Assembly (NCBI GenBank): GCA_008704415.1
Contig: VXIS01000223.1
Coordinates: forward strand, 17,620-81,619
Length of the DNA stretch: 64,000 nucleotides
Origin: Sphaerosporella brunnea
Lineage: Eukaryota; Ascomycota; Pezizomycetes; Pezizales; Pyronemataceae
Reading direction: 5' to 3'
This document shows, one piece after another, positions 33,480-45,725 of the stretch. Numbering within the stretch: position 1 is the stretch's first letter; the number at the start of each line of letters is the position of its first letter. Under the pieces are notes generated by a model that was not told where the DNA came from, did not search any database, and saw nothing but the letters and a program-made list of their open reading frames with translations. A program made the translations under genes and the position numbers.

Positions 33480-36247
33480 ATGGCTCGGGTACGTTCGTTC
33501 TTCGCGAGTCTATCATGCCGACGAAAAGATAAAGATACCGATAAAAACTCAAAATCCCTACCTCCGCTCGCGCGGGTGAGCTCAAATGCTAGTAAGAAGG
33601 GTACAACACGGGCGGTGGTGGCTGCCCTTCCGAGATTGTCGATCCAGTCCGCGTCAAACTCGACATTGCGGCGGCCAGCTGAAGGGTGAGGATTCAGATG
33701 TTACCGTATCTAGGCTCGTGGAATACCGTTACTGATACAACGCGTGCAGATACCAAGGCTCTATCGGACCGCAGTCATGCATCACGGACTCCACCGCAGT
33801 GCCCGCTGCGGCGGCCCCCAAACCTACAACAGTATCACAGCCTGAAGTCACGAGCAGTAAAGATGTTTCAGTTGCAAAGGACATCGTGTAAGTTGTATCG
33901 AAACAATTGTTGAACGCGTAGCTGATCTCGTAACAGAAACACAGAAAGCGCGTCGACAGCTCAGGCGAAAGCCGAGCCGGCGGCCCAACAATCGGTTTCC
34001 GAGGTGGCTACGGTGGCTACGGTGGCTGAGGTGGCTGAGGTGGCTGCGACTCCCGTCACTGAGGTTACCCCGGCGGTGACACAAAAGGCGGCAACTATCC
34101 CCGATTCGGTGGTCGAGACCGAAGCACCCAACACCGAGGCTGAAGCCCTACCGGAGCCGGACGAAGCAGCACCTACAGTCACGACGGTCCAGTATGAGAA
34201 CAAAGAAAGCTCTGTCGACCTCCCTCAACCGGCAGAAACGTCGATAGTTCAGTATGAGGAATTGCTACAGCCCAATCCGGCTGGTCTGGAGGATGTGGCG
34301 GAGATCTCAACGGCGCAGGCTGAACAGAGTAATGTGACGATGGCTACAGCCACGTCGGAGCCGACATCTCTGCATTCACCGAGTTCCAGCGTGTATTCCA
34401 CCGCGGAAGAGCACAGCCTAAAGACTGTCGAGACGAATGATACAGTTGGGTCGGACTCGGAACCGAAGCCGACGGCGATCTCTTCGAGCTCAAGCATCTA
34501 TTCCGCCTCGGCACCCAGTGTCAAGGCTGTTGAGGTCCTTTCGGAAGAGTCAAGCACCCCCAGCGCCCAAGCCGACGTTTCGCCTGCGGATGAGCCGGTT
34601 AAGCCGAGCACCCCTGTTGAGGAGTTTGCGCCTGCCGAAGTCGAGGCACAGATATTCAATGAGATGGCTACGCATCCGTACCACACCCCGCCACGAACTC
34701 CTGTTCGGTCCGAGGCCGTGGACTTCGGCAGCGCGCCGGTCACCCCTGCTACTGAGCGTTACCCGCGCATGGCTGTCATCGATACACCCCGCAAGCAGCA
34801 GGAAATGAAGCCATGTGTTTTGTTCCCTACCGATTCCCCCAATCCCGAGACACAACTGTTCAAGGAGATGTCGCAGTCATGTGAAACTCCCGCACGACCT
34901 GTCCCTACCACTGCGGATAACACCCCGTGCCCCCCATCCAGGACCGAGCGTCCAGTTCGGCGCTCGACTTCCCCGTTCAACCCCGGGGCGCCGGCATTTG
35001 TCCCTGGCTCTGGACGTAATAGTCCTAGCCCTAGTCGCATCAATCCTGCTGCACCTGTATTCATTCCTCGTGGGCCCCGTGCTGGACGTAGTAGTCCCAG
35101 CCCTGGCCGCATCAACCCTACTGCAGCTACGTTCATTCCACGTGGGCCTCGTGCTGGACGTAGTAGTCCCAGCCCTAATCGCACAAACTCGTCTGCTCCG
35201 CCAAATGCGCCTCGTGGTCCCCGTGCTGGACGCAGCAATGGGCGCATCAACCCCACAGCGACAGCGTTCGTGCCTGGTTCCGGACGTAGCAGTCCCAGCC
35301 CCGTGCGTATTAACCCCGCGGCGCCTGCGTTTGTGCCCCGTTCGGCAGGTAGCAGCCCCACCCGGATCAATCCTGCGGCTCCCCCGTTTACGCCTCGCAC
35401 GCGACGTAGCAGCCCCCCTGGGCGTATCAACCCGACGGCCCCAGCATTCGTGCCTGGTTCTGGACGTAGCACTCCTAGCCCCGGGCAGATTAAGATTAAT
35501 CCGGCAGCGCCCGCGTTCGTGCCCGGTGTCGTGCAGGGGAAACCGCCATATGCTTCAGCATACACGGGGGGGCGTCCCAACGGCGTGCCGATTGCGCCTG
35601 CAGCGATGACGCACGAGTATATGGCCAACAGCAACCACTTGGTCGATGCTATCATGAAGGGCGATACATCCATGGTCCGCACGATGCTGTCCCAGAGGCA
35701 CTTGGACTTGAACGCACCCAACGAGCACGGACAGGTTCCCGCGGTTCTGGCTCTGGAGATCTTCATGTTCACGGCGCACGCCAATGACGAAATCTTGAGG
35801 ATGCTGCTCAGCCGCCACGATCTGGCGATCAACCAGTTCCACGGGAAGGAAACGCTGCTCCAGACGGCGGTACATTACAACCACGAGGCGACCGTGGCGC
35901 TACTCCTGCAGCGTCGCGATCTTGATGTCAACGCAGCGCTGTCGGCGGGTGCGACGGCACTGCAACTGGCAGTGGCATGTGGATATGAGGGGGTGGTTGC
36001 ACAGCTGCTCCGGAGGGATGATCTTGATGTGAACAAAGGCACCCCGTCGACGGGTGCGCCGATTCACGTTGCCATCAGGCATGGGTGGAGGGGGATCATA
36101 GAGAGATTGGTTCAGCGGAGGGATTTGAACGTCAACTGCCTGGATGCGCAGGGCAAGTCGCCGCTAAAGTTGGCGGTGGAGAAGGGCGAGGTCGAGATAG
36201 TGCGGGTGTTGCGTAGCAGGCGGGATTTGTGTGTCGATTTCCGGTAA
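33480..36247 (+). CDS. Ankyrin-repeat protein with tandem PAM2-like motifs
   Basis: Three exons, 33480-33685, 33750-33887 and 33937-36247, with introns of 64 and 49 bp; 884 residues. The N-terminal half is disordered and Ser/Thr/Pro/Glu-rich. It has short internal repeats (EVAEVA; SSSVYSTAEE / SSSIYSASAP; AQIFNEM / TQLFKEM). Nucleotides 34976-35524 encode nine tandem units, eight of which keep the core [FI]NPxAxxFxP. This equals the PAM2 consensus (LNPxAxxFxP) that binds the MLLE domain of poly(A)-binding protein. Spacers are basic and Ser-Pro-rich (GSGRSSPSP). Residues about 675-884 form five or six ankyrin repeats with a recurring RRDLDVN signature. No FYVE, RING or RNA-binding domain is seen. 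Predicted role: multivalent Pab1 partner in mRNP or endosome-linked transport. This is inferred from the motifs and from the analogous ankyrin/PAM2 protein Upa1 of Ustilago. Confidence 0.9.
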
Positions 36248-38096
36248 AGACCAGGCGACGGAATGGAAGGAAGCGGAGGAGGAGGGATTTTTGGGTAGGT
36301 AGTGCCGCCGCTCCGGATCTGCGGCTTAACGTCCCGTCCAGGGCGGATAAAGGCCTTATCCTATCTGAATGCGAGATCGACCGTCGAGTCGAAGCAGGGA
36401 TCGGAGTTTTGGAGTTATCATGTCTGTTTTTTTTGTTATTGATTGATTGTTATGTTTTTTTTTTTTTGACTCCAAGGATGGAAATGCCGTGCAGGATGGG
36501 AATGAGTAATGGAAGAAGAGCAAGCAAGCGGATGGGATATGAACGAAGTTAGAGATGGATAATGTGACTACATCAGTAGTATCTAGTAGTAGGAAATACA
36601 TAGAGCAATGCATTCAAAGAAGAATCGACTTCTTTTGCGACTTTGACCTCTTTCTTTCCCTCGTCTTTTTTTTTGTGTCCGTGCTTTGGTCTCTTCTCAA
36701 CTACCGATCAGGTCAGGTGAAAACAGCATTGAAGCATCAGAACTCAGACCCCGGTGGGTGGACCTCCAATGCACGCTCGTGTATGCTATTGTTTACAGCG
36801 GGGAGCTTCATAGCAGGATGGAGATAGTGCCGTGCGTGACGTTTGTCGGATCCACCAAGTACCCTGCAAGCAGTAACTAACTAGCGGCGGCGGCGGCGGG
36901 CGGCGGTATGTAAATAGTATTCTACTCAGGCGCCAGACACTCGGACTTTGCGCAGCTTCACCTGGTTGCGTGCGCCCCTCACATATAACTTCTGTGTATC
37001 CTGCTTTTTGAGCCTGCCGAGTTTTCCGAAACGTCCGCGTGGCACAAGTCCCATCGGAGGTGTGCTCTTTGAGGGGATTAGCATTGATTCCTTGCTTGTT
37101 GAATGTCGGCACAGTTACCAGTCGCGAGAGCTCCGACACAGGTTTTTTTGAAGTAAGGGGGACGTCTAGCTCATCTACTCTATGGCGGGATCCCTCGCTT
37201 TGTCTCGCTCGCTCTCCAAGAAAGCGAGTGAGCTCGGATTTTAGTAAAACTCCGAGAATCCGAGACCGCCGCATTTGCCGTCGCCGCATCGTATCTATGA
37301 TGATGATGACGATGAATGATGATCCCCAGGGTTGGACGACTAGTGGGGCTAAAGATGTCTCGGAACCAGTGCTCGAGAAAAAAGAGGAAGACGCTGAACA
37401 ACTTTGATGCTCAAGCGTCGTCGTTTGTATCTCGTAACTCGAGTACATAGTCGTCGCACCGCATCTCGGGGTTTCTGGCATTTCGGTCCGGAGTTTTCGT
37501 GTGTTGCCGTTGCCGTGTCTTCCACGGCGACCGGAAGGACGAGCTTTGGTGGGCCGCAACGGCAACGGCTTCCCCTCCTCGCCCCCCGGTCATGGCCCCC
37601 GGTCGCTATCCGTTCAGACAAGCTTTGACGGAATATCGGGTGGCTCGGCTCGGCAACGCGTGCCGCCAACCCCCGCCGCATGACGATGTCGATCCGTGGG
37701 GGAACCCCGACAAACCTGGGCCGAGAGACCGAGATATGGCACTACAACCGCGTTGTTGATGGTGGGGTGATGGTGATGATTGCTGGCTCTGTTCTGGAAG
37801 TCTCAGACGCCTTTGGAGACGAGATCAAAAACTGAGATCGGCTGGTATATTCCGATGGTGCCGGTTCCCGCTGTTTATGTCGTATATATATCGAGACCCT
37901 TTCCGTGCGTGGAGGAAGGGTCCTGAATCGCCACTCTTCCAGTTAAAAACTCTGCTGATACCTGTTATTCCTCCTCACCATCATCCTCCTCATTTCTATC
38001 CTCATCTTCTTCGTAATTGGGTTTTGTATACCACGACCGTAGCTTCTAAGTTCATAGAATCCACCGATTCGTTCCCAATATCTCATCATAATCACC
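36248..38096. other. Intergenic, ankyrin gene to NRPS-like gene
   Basis: About 1.85 kb. A 259-codon minus-strand frame (36786-37565) has no homology-like features and low coding quality. A (GCG)n patch lies at 36884-36904. A TATATATATC-type box at about 37882 precedes the NRPS-like start by 215 bp. Confidence 0.5.
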
Positions 38097-41000
38097 ATGG
38101 CTCCTGCTCAAAAGTTCCGTTCCGTCGACGAGATGTTTCGATCCTGCACAGAGGCCAACCCAGACACCGTGATACTGGGATACCCCTCCACTGGCAACGA
38201 GTTCGTCGACTACACCTGCGGCCAGCTCGAGATTATGGTCCAACGCGCGGCTCGGCGGTATAGCAAGGCTCTACCCAAGATCCGTAAAACCTCGGATGAT
38301 CCCCATATCACCGTTGCCGTGTTGGGTGTTACCAACCTGGAGTACATCATCACCTATCTCGCTCTGCAGCGTCTCGGGTTGACTTGTTTGTTCCTTTCAA
38401 CCCGTTTGCAAGAGAATGCGTTCCTGCACCTTTTTGACGCCACTCACTGTGAAGTCGTGTTGGCCCAGCAGAGCTTCCAGGCTATTATGGAGAGGGCCAA
38501 GGCGTTGAAGGAGGATCCGCTGGATATTTTGCCAATGGTCGATTTTGAGTACATTCAGTCGGCCCATAGTGACGATAGAGAACCTCTAGTGGCTGAGATT
38601 GACCCTGAAAAGGAGACCACCCAGTCTGGATGGATTATCCACAGTTCTGGAAGTATGTTCAGATGTTCTGCCAATGTTTGCCATACCCGAATGCTGATTG
38701 ATGAATTCCAGGTACTGGTCTTCCCAAGCCGATATGGCAGACCAACCACGGCAGCATCAGGGCTGCGGAATCGATGACCATCCCCTACGATTCGCTCGTG
38801 ACGCTGCCGCTGTTCCACACCTTCGGACTGTACACCTTGCTCCATGGAATCCGCGACGGTCGCAAGACTTCGTTTTACAACGCTGATCTTCCCCTCACCG
38901 GACCCAATGTTGTTGCCGCCCTCGAGAGTTCCAAAGCTGATGTTATGTTCACGGTGCCTTACGCGTTGAAGTTGACCGTCGAGGCGGAAGGTGGCGTGGA
39001 GGCCTTGAAGAAGCTGAAGGAGATCGTTTACGGCGGTGCCAGTTGCCCGCAGGAGCTGGGGGACATGTTGACTAGCCAGGGCGTCAAGCTTTCCAACTAC
39101 TTCGGCAGCACCGAGGCTGGTTTCATACTCAAATACTGCGACGAGGGTTGGAACTGGCTCTCGCCCATCTCGATTGCTGCGCCGTTCATCAAGTGGGAGC
39201 ACGAAGGTGGCGACCTTTACCAGCTTGTGATCCTCCCTGGTTGGCCGTCGCTTGTGATGACGAACCGCGAGGACGGTTCTTATGCGACCAAGGATTTGTT
39301 TCAGAGGCACCCTGCCAACCCTAACGCCTGGCGGTACATGGATCGATTGGACTCCACCATCGTCCTCAACAACGGAGAGAAGGCGAACCCTATTCTGCTT
39401 GAGAACAACGTCAGGAAGAACCGCTATGTTACCGAAAGCATCGTCTTTGGTGCCGGAAAGCCCACCTTGGGAATGGTCATCATCCAGTCAGAGCATGCGG
39501 AGGGCATGTCGAGGGAAGAGTTCCTCAAGGTCATGTCCGAAGATCTCGAGCACGGAAACTCCATGGTTCCCGCGTACGCGAAGGTCTTCCCCGATGCCAT
39601 CATTCTGAAGCCAGCGGGTACCGCATTCCCAAGGACCGACAAGGGCACTGCGTAAGCAACCCACTTCCCTATTCTATTGGCAAAACAGTGAGACTGATTT
39701 GTCGAATCCAGTATCCGTGCCGCATTCATCAGGGAGTTCCAGCCTGACATCGATGCTTACTACACACAGCTCGAGAGCCAGGAAGCCAACTCCGGCAAAG
39801 ACATGTCCGAGGCTGAAATCCGTCAGTTCGTACGCGCGACTGTTGCCAACGCACTTCAAATCCCCGAGGGCGACGTCAAGGACGATACCGATTTTTTCTC
39901 TCTGGGTCTCGACTCGTTGATGGCCATCGGTGTCCGCCGCAAGCTGGCGCAGGAAGTCAACACCAACGGTAAGGTGCTGGGTGCAAACGTTGTGTTTGAG
40001 AAGCCCAACATTGATGCTCTGACCCGTTTCCTTGTCAGCCTGGGGAACGGTATTCAGGAGAAAGAGCGCTCAGCCGAGGAGAAAATGGAGGAGCTGGTCA
40101 ACAAGTACTCGACTTTCACCCGCCACGTCTCGGGTGACGTCCAGGTCGACGGCGAATACGTTGTCCTCACTGGTGCCACCGGATCTCTTGGTGCATTTAT
40201 CTTGGCAACTTTGCTTCAGCGACCGACCGTCCAGAAGGTCTACTGCTTCGTTCGCGCTAGAAGCGCGAATGCGGGCCAGGCAAGAGTCATCAGCGCTCTT
40301 GAGAAGGCCCATCGCCTGCAACAGCTCACGGATGCTCAGAAGGCCAAGATCGTTGCTCTTCCAACCGATCTTAGCCAGGCCACCTTCGGTTTGAAACAGG
40401 AAATGTATGACCAGATCCTGCGCGAAGTGACTGTCGTTATTCACAACGTATGACTGGCCTTTACCCTTCCATCTTTGTATTCTTGCTGACAACTTCATCA
40501 GGCATGGTCCGTCAACTTCAACATGGACGTCACCAGTTTCGAGGAGCAGCACATCCGCGGTACCTGGAACCTGATCAACTTCTGTTTGTCGTCCCCGCAC
40601 CGTACTCCGGCCTCCTTCAACTTCATCTCCTCAGTCAGTACCGCGATGAACATGGGCACGAGGACGATCCCTGAGGTGCTCCCCAAGTTTGGCGACGCGA
40701 TGCCCATGGGATACGCTCACTCGAAGCTGGTTGCAGAACGCATCTGCACGGTTGCAGCGGCTAAGTCCGATATCGCGGCGCGTATCCTTCGAGTCGGACA
40801 GATTGTTGGTGATACCGAGCACGGCATGTGGAACGCTACCGAGGCTCCTCCATTGACTGTTCAATCGGCCACCACCATCGGCGCGCTTCCTGTCATCTCC
40901 AAGGACGACGAGGAACTCTCGTGGATCCCTGTCGACGTCACCGCTGCCACCATCGTAGACCTTTCGCTCCTCGACCGCCTTCAGGATGCCCACGTCCCCG

Positions 41001-41335
41001 CTCGCAACGCTGTTCTCCACGTCTGCCACCCCAAGGTGCTGTACTGGAACCGTGACGTTCTCCCTGCACTCCAGAAGGCCGGATTGAAGTTCGAGGCCGT
41101 GGACCAGCACGAGTGGGTCAGACGTCTTGAGGCTTCGGAGCAGGATCCGGCAAAGAACCCGCCGATTAAGCTGCTCGACTTCTTCAAGAAGAGGTACGCG
41201 GACGAAACGGTTTCCGAGCCGTACTTTGAGACGGTGGAGTCGTGCAAGTATTCGCCTTCGCTGAGGGAAGCGAAGGAGGTGGACGCTGAGTTGGTTGGAC
41301 GGTTCTTGAGGTACTGGCAGGAGAAGTGTTGGTAA
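38097..41335 (+). CDS. NRPS-like carboxylic acid reductase (A-T-R)
   Basis: Single-module enzyme expected to adenylate a carboxylic acid, load it on a phosphopantetheine arm and release it reductively as an aldehyde or alcohol. Four exons: 38097-38652, 38712-39651, 39712-40447 and 40502-41335; 1021 residues. The adenylation domain (about 1-530) has HSSGSTGLPKP (A3), LPLFHTFG (A4), NYFGSTEAG (A5) and YMDRLDSTIVLNNGEK (A7/A8 region). The thiolation domain near 600 has FFSLGLDSLMAIG with the phosphopantetheinyl serine. The thioester reductase domain (about 690-1021) has VLTGATGSLGAFIL (NADP-binding) and the catalytic GYAHSKLVAE tyrosine/lysine pair. There is no condensation domain. It is not Lys2 itself, which is longer, so it is likely specialised metabolism. 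The substrate cannot be read from the sequence. No tailoring genes adjoin it. Confidence 0.92.
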
Positions 41336-42568
41336 ATGCTCGACCTTGGTATTTTGTTTGGGTTTTTGGGACTGGCCGGTTGTTTTCGGATGTAAATATA
41401 GATAGCGTTACTTTTTTGCAATAGAGGGCTTCATGGGCCTTTTTTTTTTTCTAGTAGATCACTTTAGTGCGGACAGCGGGCTTGAGCAAGCGGGCGCTCT
41501 TATTTAACGCAAACATAAGATTGCAAACAAACTCCATACTCACAAGGTCGCAGGTCCCAGAAAACGGAAATGTTCCAGTCGCTTCAAAACGCCATTATGG
41601 AAGCAAACTTCGCAGCACCCCCTCACATAATTCAGCTAGCTCAATGCATGCGGCAAATTAACTATTAGCCACGGACTAGTAGGATGAAGCAGCGGCGAGG
41701 CCGAAATTCGAAGGACCGAATGTCTCAACGAGTAGGAACCTGTAGTTCTATGTACCCGCGGGCAATGCTGAGATAGTTAGGGCACTGCCGGCTTACGGCT
41801 CGAACTTCATAGTCTCCCGGGCTAAAAGCACTCTACCGATCTAAGGAATAGGGAGGCGTACGAGAGTTCGTGGTATTGCTTTTACTGGGCTCTCGCCTTT
41901 ACTCTCTTTCCATTAGGCTTCCATGGCAAAGACCACCAGTCATCCTGCAACTGAGAACTGATTTAGTGCTGCGTATTCACGAAGTCAGCCAAAGCTTATA
42001 GTATGAGGAATGACGGATACGCTTTCTGGAGGGGATTGGCAGTCATCTGAGATGTCCTGGGAAGATATCATGTGTACTCTAGCCTTCTGGAGTTCTGTAA
42101 TTCGGGGTGAGGAAGTCAGTAGAGTACTCTACGTAGTAGGCACGTTTGGTAGGTACCGAATGTGGTCCCAGTCGGGGAATTAGGGGCCGCAGTTGACGCC
42201 TGAGATCATATCACTAAGGCACACTGGTAGTTACTTTGAATGCCACAAGCAAATGCAAAACATATTGGAAACGCCCATAACCCTAACCCTATACGCGCAA
42301 AGAGAGCACACGGTCGCAGTGTCACAGTTTTCAGTGCGATTTTCGCTTTGTCGAATACACGATCTTGTAGAGTAGCTTCCTAGCTTTAATATAAGTCCTT
42401 GGTCGGCCAAAATGCTTCAAAACCCGTGGAGTTAAAGGTGTTTTTGTTTGCGGTTGCCGCAATTGCACCGATATCAGGGTTAGGATTTCCGGGTTTTGAT
42501 TTTGACACCATCAGCGGCTCCTCTGAAAAGATCATCGCCTCCAAACTTCACCATTGTCTCAGTTCGCT
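41336..42568. other. Intergenic, NRPS-like gene to BTB gene
   Basis: About 1.2 kb, no supported gene. It has a short telomere-like stretch TAACCCTAACCCTA at 42278-42291 and an opposite-strand match GGGTTAGG at 42478-42485. Confidence 0.5.
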
Positions 42569-43876
42569 ATGGCCGAATCCAAGCCCATCCGGGTGGAGAT
42601 ATGCCCACACGGGGATATGGAAATCGTCCTAAAGGAGCGCGATCCAAACACCGACTTCTTAGGAGCCGCCAAGTACATCCTTCAAGTGTCGTCCACGCAG
42701 CTGTGTACGGGCTCGACGGTGTTCCGCGCCATGTTGGGACCGAACTCGCGCTTCGAGGAGGCCGCAATGCTCCGCGAGAACAAACGCCAACAGTTCGTCG
42801 AAGCCGTCGACCAGAAGCCGTTTCAACTGTCGCTCGGCGCGGATGATCATAACCCGACCGCACTGGCCGCTGTGTTGTATGTGCTCCACGCCCGCACAGA
42901 GACTCTTCCGAAGACTTTGCCGTTCGATGCGCTTGTGGCTGTCGCTGTCGTCTGCGATTACTACGACTGCGCGACCGCCCTCCGACCATGGGACGAGATG
43001 TGGATGGAGCCGTGGAGAGAACATGCTGAGGAGGATGGCTTTGAATCCTGGCTGCTCGTTTCGTGGGTGTTTGGTGTTCAGGAAATTTTTGATACCTTGA
43101 CGAAGAAATTCGCCGTCAATGGCTATGCTAAGGGAGGCGGGTTTCATGTCGGGGACGGTCGCCGTCGATCCACGGTACCGTTGCATGATGGTATTCCTGA
43201 AAAGATCATAAGTGAGTTCTTCCCTATGCAGCCAAGTTTGGGTCTGCCACCGCAAGAATGCGTCCATCGATGGGGAAAAAGCTTCAAAGCTGGCACAGCA
43301 AACTGTCTTCAGAAGAAGAAATCAGTTACCCTGGCTCCCTCGATCGATATGGCAATAGATGGGCTGGATATCATAGATGGTATACTCCCTTGAAATCGCA
43401 AAATACTGATATATTTGGGGTTAGAGGCTCTGACGGAGCAGAGCAACCGACTTCGTGATCAGGTTGTGTCGACATATCTTGAGCTCTACAAGGCGTATGA
43501 GGATATCGAGAAATGCCATTGCCAGATTCTTAGCGGATATGACATTTGCGACTACCGCATACTTGGCATCCTTCACATAGAGCTGCAAGCTGAGGGTCTG
43601 CTTCCCGTGGCTTCGGGTGGGCCCCAGGGCATGGCGCCTGCGTACATTGCCAGGACAGTCGTGGGCCGGTTGGAGTCTATATCTAAACACCTACGCCAGA
43701 TACATGGCCTTTGCTTGACAAAGATCGATGAGTGTTTGGCACGCCTCTCATCGATACCGGACGCCGCTGAACCCCTACCTTTGTCCTCGTTCGCAAAAGG
43801 CAGCATCATCAAGAAGGATAGTCGCTCATGGGAGGATTTGTTGTCCCTAGATGATGACATGGCAGTTGATGAATAG
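42569..43876 (+). CDS. BTB/POZ-like domain protein
   Basis: Probably two exons, 42569-43211 and 43425-43876; 364 residues. The N-terminal part (IRVEICPHGDMEIVL..., STVFRAMLG, then LAAVLYVLHARTETLP and LVAVAVVCDYYDC) fits fungal nuclear BTB-type proteins of unknown role. The C-terminal exon is helical (EQSNRLRDQVVSTYLELYKAYEDIEKC), then acidic. The splice choice is ambiguous. A 213-bp intron from GTGAGT (43212) gives IPEKIIKALTEQ, which I prefer. A 45-bp intron (43380-43424) also stays in frame and adds 56 residues. The start is the first ATG in frame. Function unknown. Confidence 0.75.
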
Positions 43877-45210
43877 GTAACAATGGCATAATTTCAAGCT
43901 CTACCGACGCCCCACAATGGGATTCCCTGTGCAAAAAAAAAAAAAAAAAAAATTGAAAGCAGCATTGATACCTGGATGTCTCCTGTGAACAAAACCTCGA
44001 GGCCACACCGCAAAAGTGGCCACGAACAATTCAACTCAGAATCTTACACCCAGCTTAAACCCTTCGCCGTCCCCTCACAAACCAGCCTCACCCCATCTAG
44101 TCCCACTGCACGAGAGGACGCTGTTTCTATAGCAGCGGTGGTGGTCAGAGCAGCCATGGTCTTTCAAATTCTCTCGGCCACTCAGTATCAATGCGGCACG
44201 TTGCAATCACTTTGGTTGGGGCGATGTCAGCCGCTCGTATAAGTTCAGATACCCAAGCAGCTCAATTCGATTTCCAAAGGCCGTGGTGTGGTGATTACCT
44301 TTAAATATACATTGAACGCCTCCAGGCTTTTTTGCAAATGAATTAAAACGCTGCAGTAGTATACTGTAATGATTCAACAATCATCGTGAGCCCTGGATAC
44401 CAGCCGTTGGACTCCTGACCCCCCCTCTTTGTGAGGTAGCTCCCGCCTACTTTCTTCGGAAATGCGTGTCTTACGGTCGAATAGATAGGGTACCAGACTA
44501 AATACAGGAAGGCCGCGAGTTTCCATTCGCTGCATCGGCCCACATCCCACCTTTGGCGTCATATGCATGGCTTGTCACTCGCATCAATGATCACGGAACC
44601 AGAAAAGAAAACACTATCCGCAGGGCTGAAAAGCACTTTTGAATTAGCGATATGTATATCTAAGGGCGCGTTCGGTAGCCCAAAATACGACTTATTTACC
44701 CAGTATCCGTGGTGTCGAATCCGCCGTACTGAACCCCTCGTTCGGCAGGCACAGTACAAGTGACGAAATACCGCTGAATATCGCATTCTGCCCAATACCG
44801 GATACCAGACAGGTAGACGTTTCTTGACAGATTATCCACACCAGCCGCGCCGCCGTGACAATCCTCGACGCCGTGACTCTGATGCTCCACCACATTTTTC
44901 GGGGAAAAAAAAAACATCCCCCTAACTCCCAATCCCCCTCCTCCCCCTCCTCCTCCTCCAAAAGAAAAATAAAAAGATAATAATATATGCTCTCCCTCCC
45001 TGAGCGTAGTAGTGTGTATACAAGTAAGCAGGAACTTATAAGTGATCGTCAAGCAAAACAAAACTCCAAACCAAAATCCCCCAAAATTGCAAATAATGAA
45101 TCCAAAGCAAAAACCTATCTAAACACTCCCTCCTCCAAGAAGAAAAGCGCAAATATTTAACAAATCCGTAGCCAACAACAACAACGGCCCGACTTCCAGC
45201 AAGAGCTGGT
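43877..45210. other. Intergenic, BTB gene to expansin-like gene
   Basis: About 1.3 kb between two convergent genes. A 20-nt poly-A lies at about 43933-43952. The segment 44660-44820 looks like a possible old MITE (GGGCGCGTTCGG start), but I could not find a matching inverted end. Confidence 0.45.
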
Positions 45211-45725
45211 TTATTGATCCCCCGCCTTAGCGCCAGCGCCAGCACCAGCGGCCGGCCCAGCAGGCCCTGTGCCCGCGCTCGCAGAAACCCGGTAAGACCA
45301 AGCAATATTGATCCGGCCCTCGCTCAGGGAGCCGATTTTCCGGAACGCGGTAGTGGTAAGGTCGATATCATCGGGTCCCTACCGATCACATCACATCACA
45401 TTAGCCCACACCGGATCCCCGCGCCCCCAATTGATGCACAATGCATATGGAAACTTACGCAAGCCTGGCACAAATCGGTGATGGTCACGGTCACGCTCTT
45501 AGACCCGCGAGAAACAACAACTTGTTTTCCGCACTCGCCCTTGCCGCGCCCAACTGCTACCGCCGCGATCAGGTCCGAGGGTGAGTTGTAGTAGCCACAC
45601 GCTCCGAGACCCGGGGAGTAGTATGTTGCTTGGCCGTTGCCGCGGTTCGGCTGGCGCCAGGGTGCGGCGAAGGTCATGGTCGCCAAAACGCAGACGAGGA
45701 AGAGCGTGAATAGGCGGGAGTACAT
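45211..45725 (-). CDS. Secreted barwin/expansin-like (DPBB) protein
   Basis: Two minus-strand exons, 45725-45459 and 45378-45211, with an 80-bp intron (GTAAGT...CGGTAG); 144 residues. Residues 1-20 form a classic signal peptide (MYSRLFTLFLVCVLATMTFA). The rest is one double-psi beta-barrel of the RlpA/barwin type: GQATYYSPGLGACGYYN, GKGECGKQVVV, VTVTITDLCQAC and LTTTAFRKIGSL...INIAWSY. It ends in a short Gly/Ala tail with no membrane anchor. Such small secreted fungal proteins are linked to cell-wall or plant-wall interaction. The intron falls right after the LCQAC cysteine, so the unspliced frame ends with a wrong tail. Confidence 0.9.

Noticed and set aside
34759..35832. 357-codon minus-strand open frame inside the ankyrin/PAM2 gene
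   Set aside because: It is the antisense shadow of the tandem repeat array; the repeat structure keeps both strands open. The plus strand has exons, ankyrin repeats and a motif consensus.
36786..37565. 259-codon minus-strand open frame
   Set aside because: No domain, biased low-quality composition, no splice partners, and it overlaps simple repeats. Treated as chance.
38097..41335. Lys2 alpha-aminoadipate reductase
   Set aside because: It has the same A-T-R order but is clearly shorter and lacks the longer Lys2 N-terminal region; better called an NRPS-like reductase.
44660..44820. Possible MITE starting GGGCGCGTTCGG
   Set aside because: No matching inverted end or target duplication could be found; only a direct partial repeat (CGTTCGG) is present.
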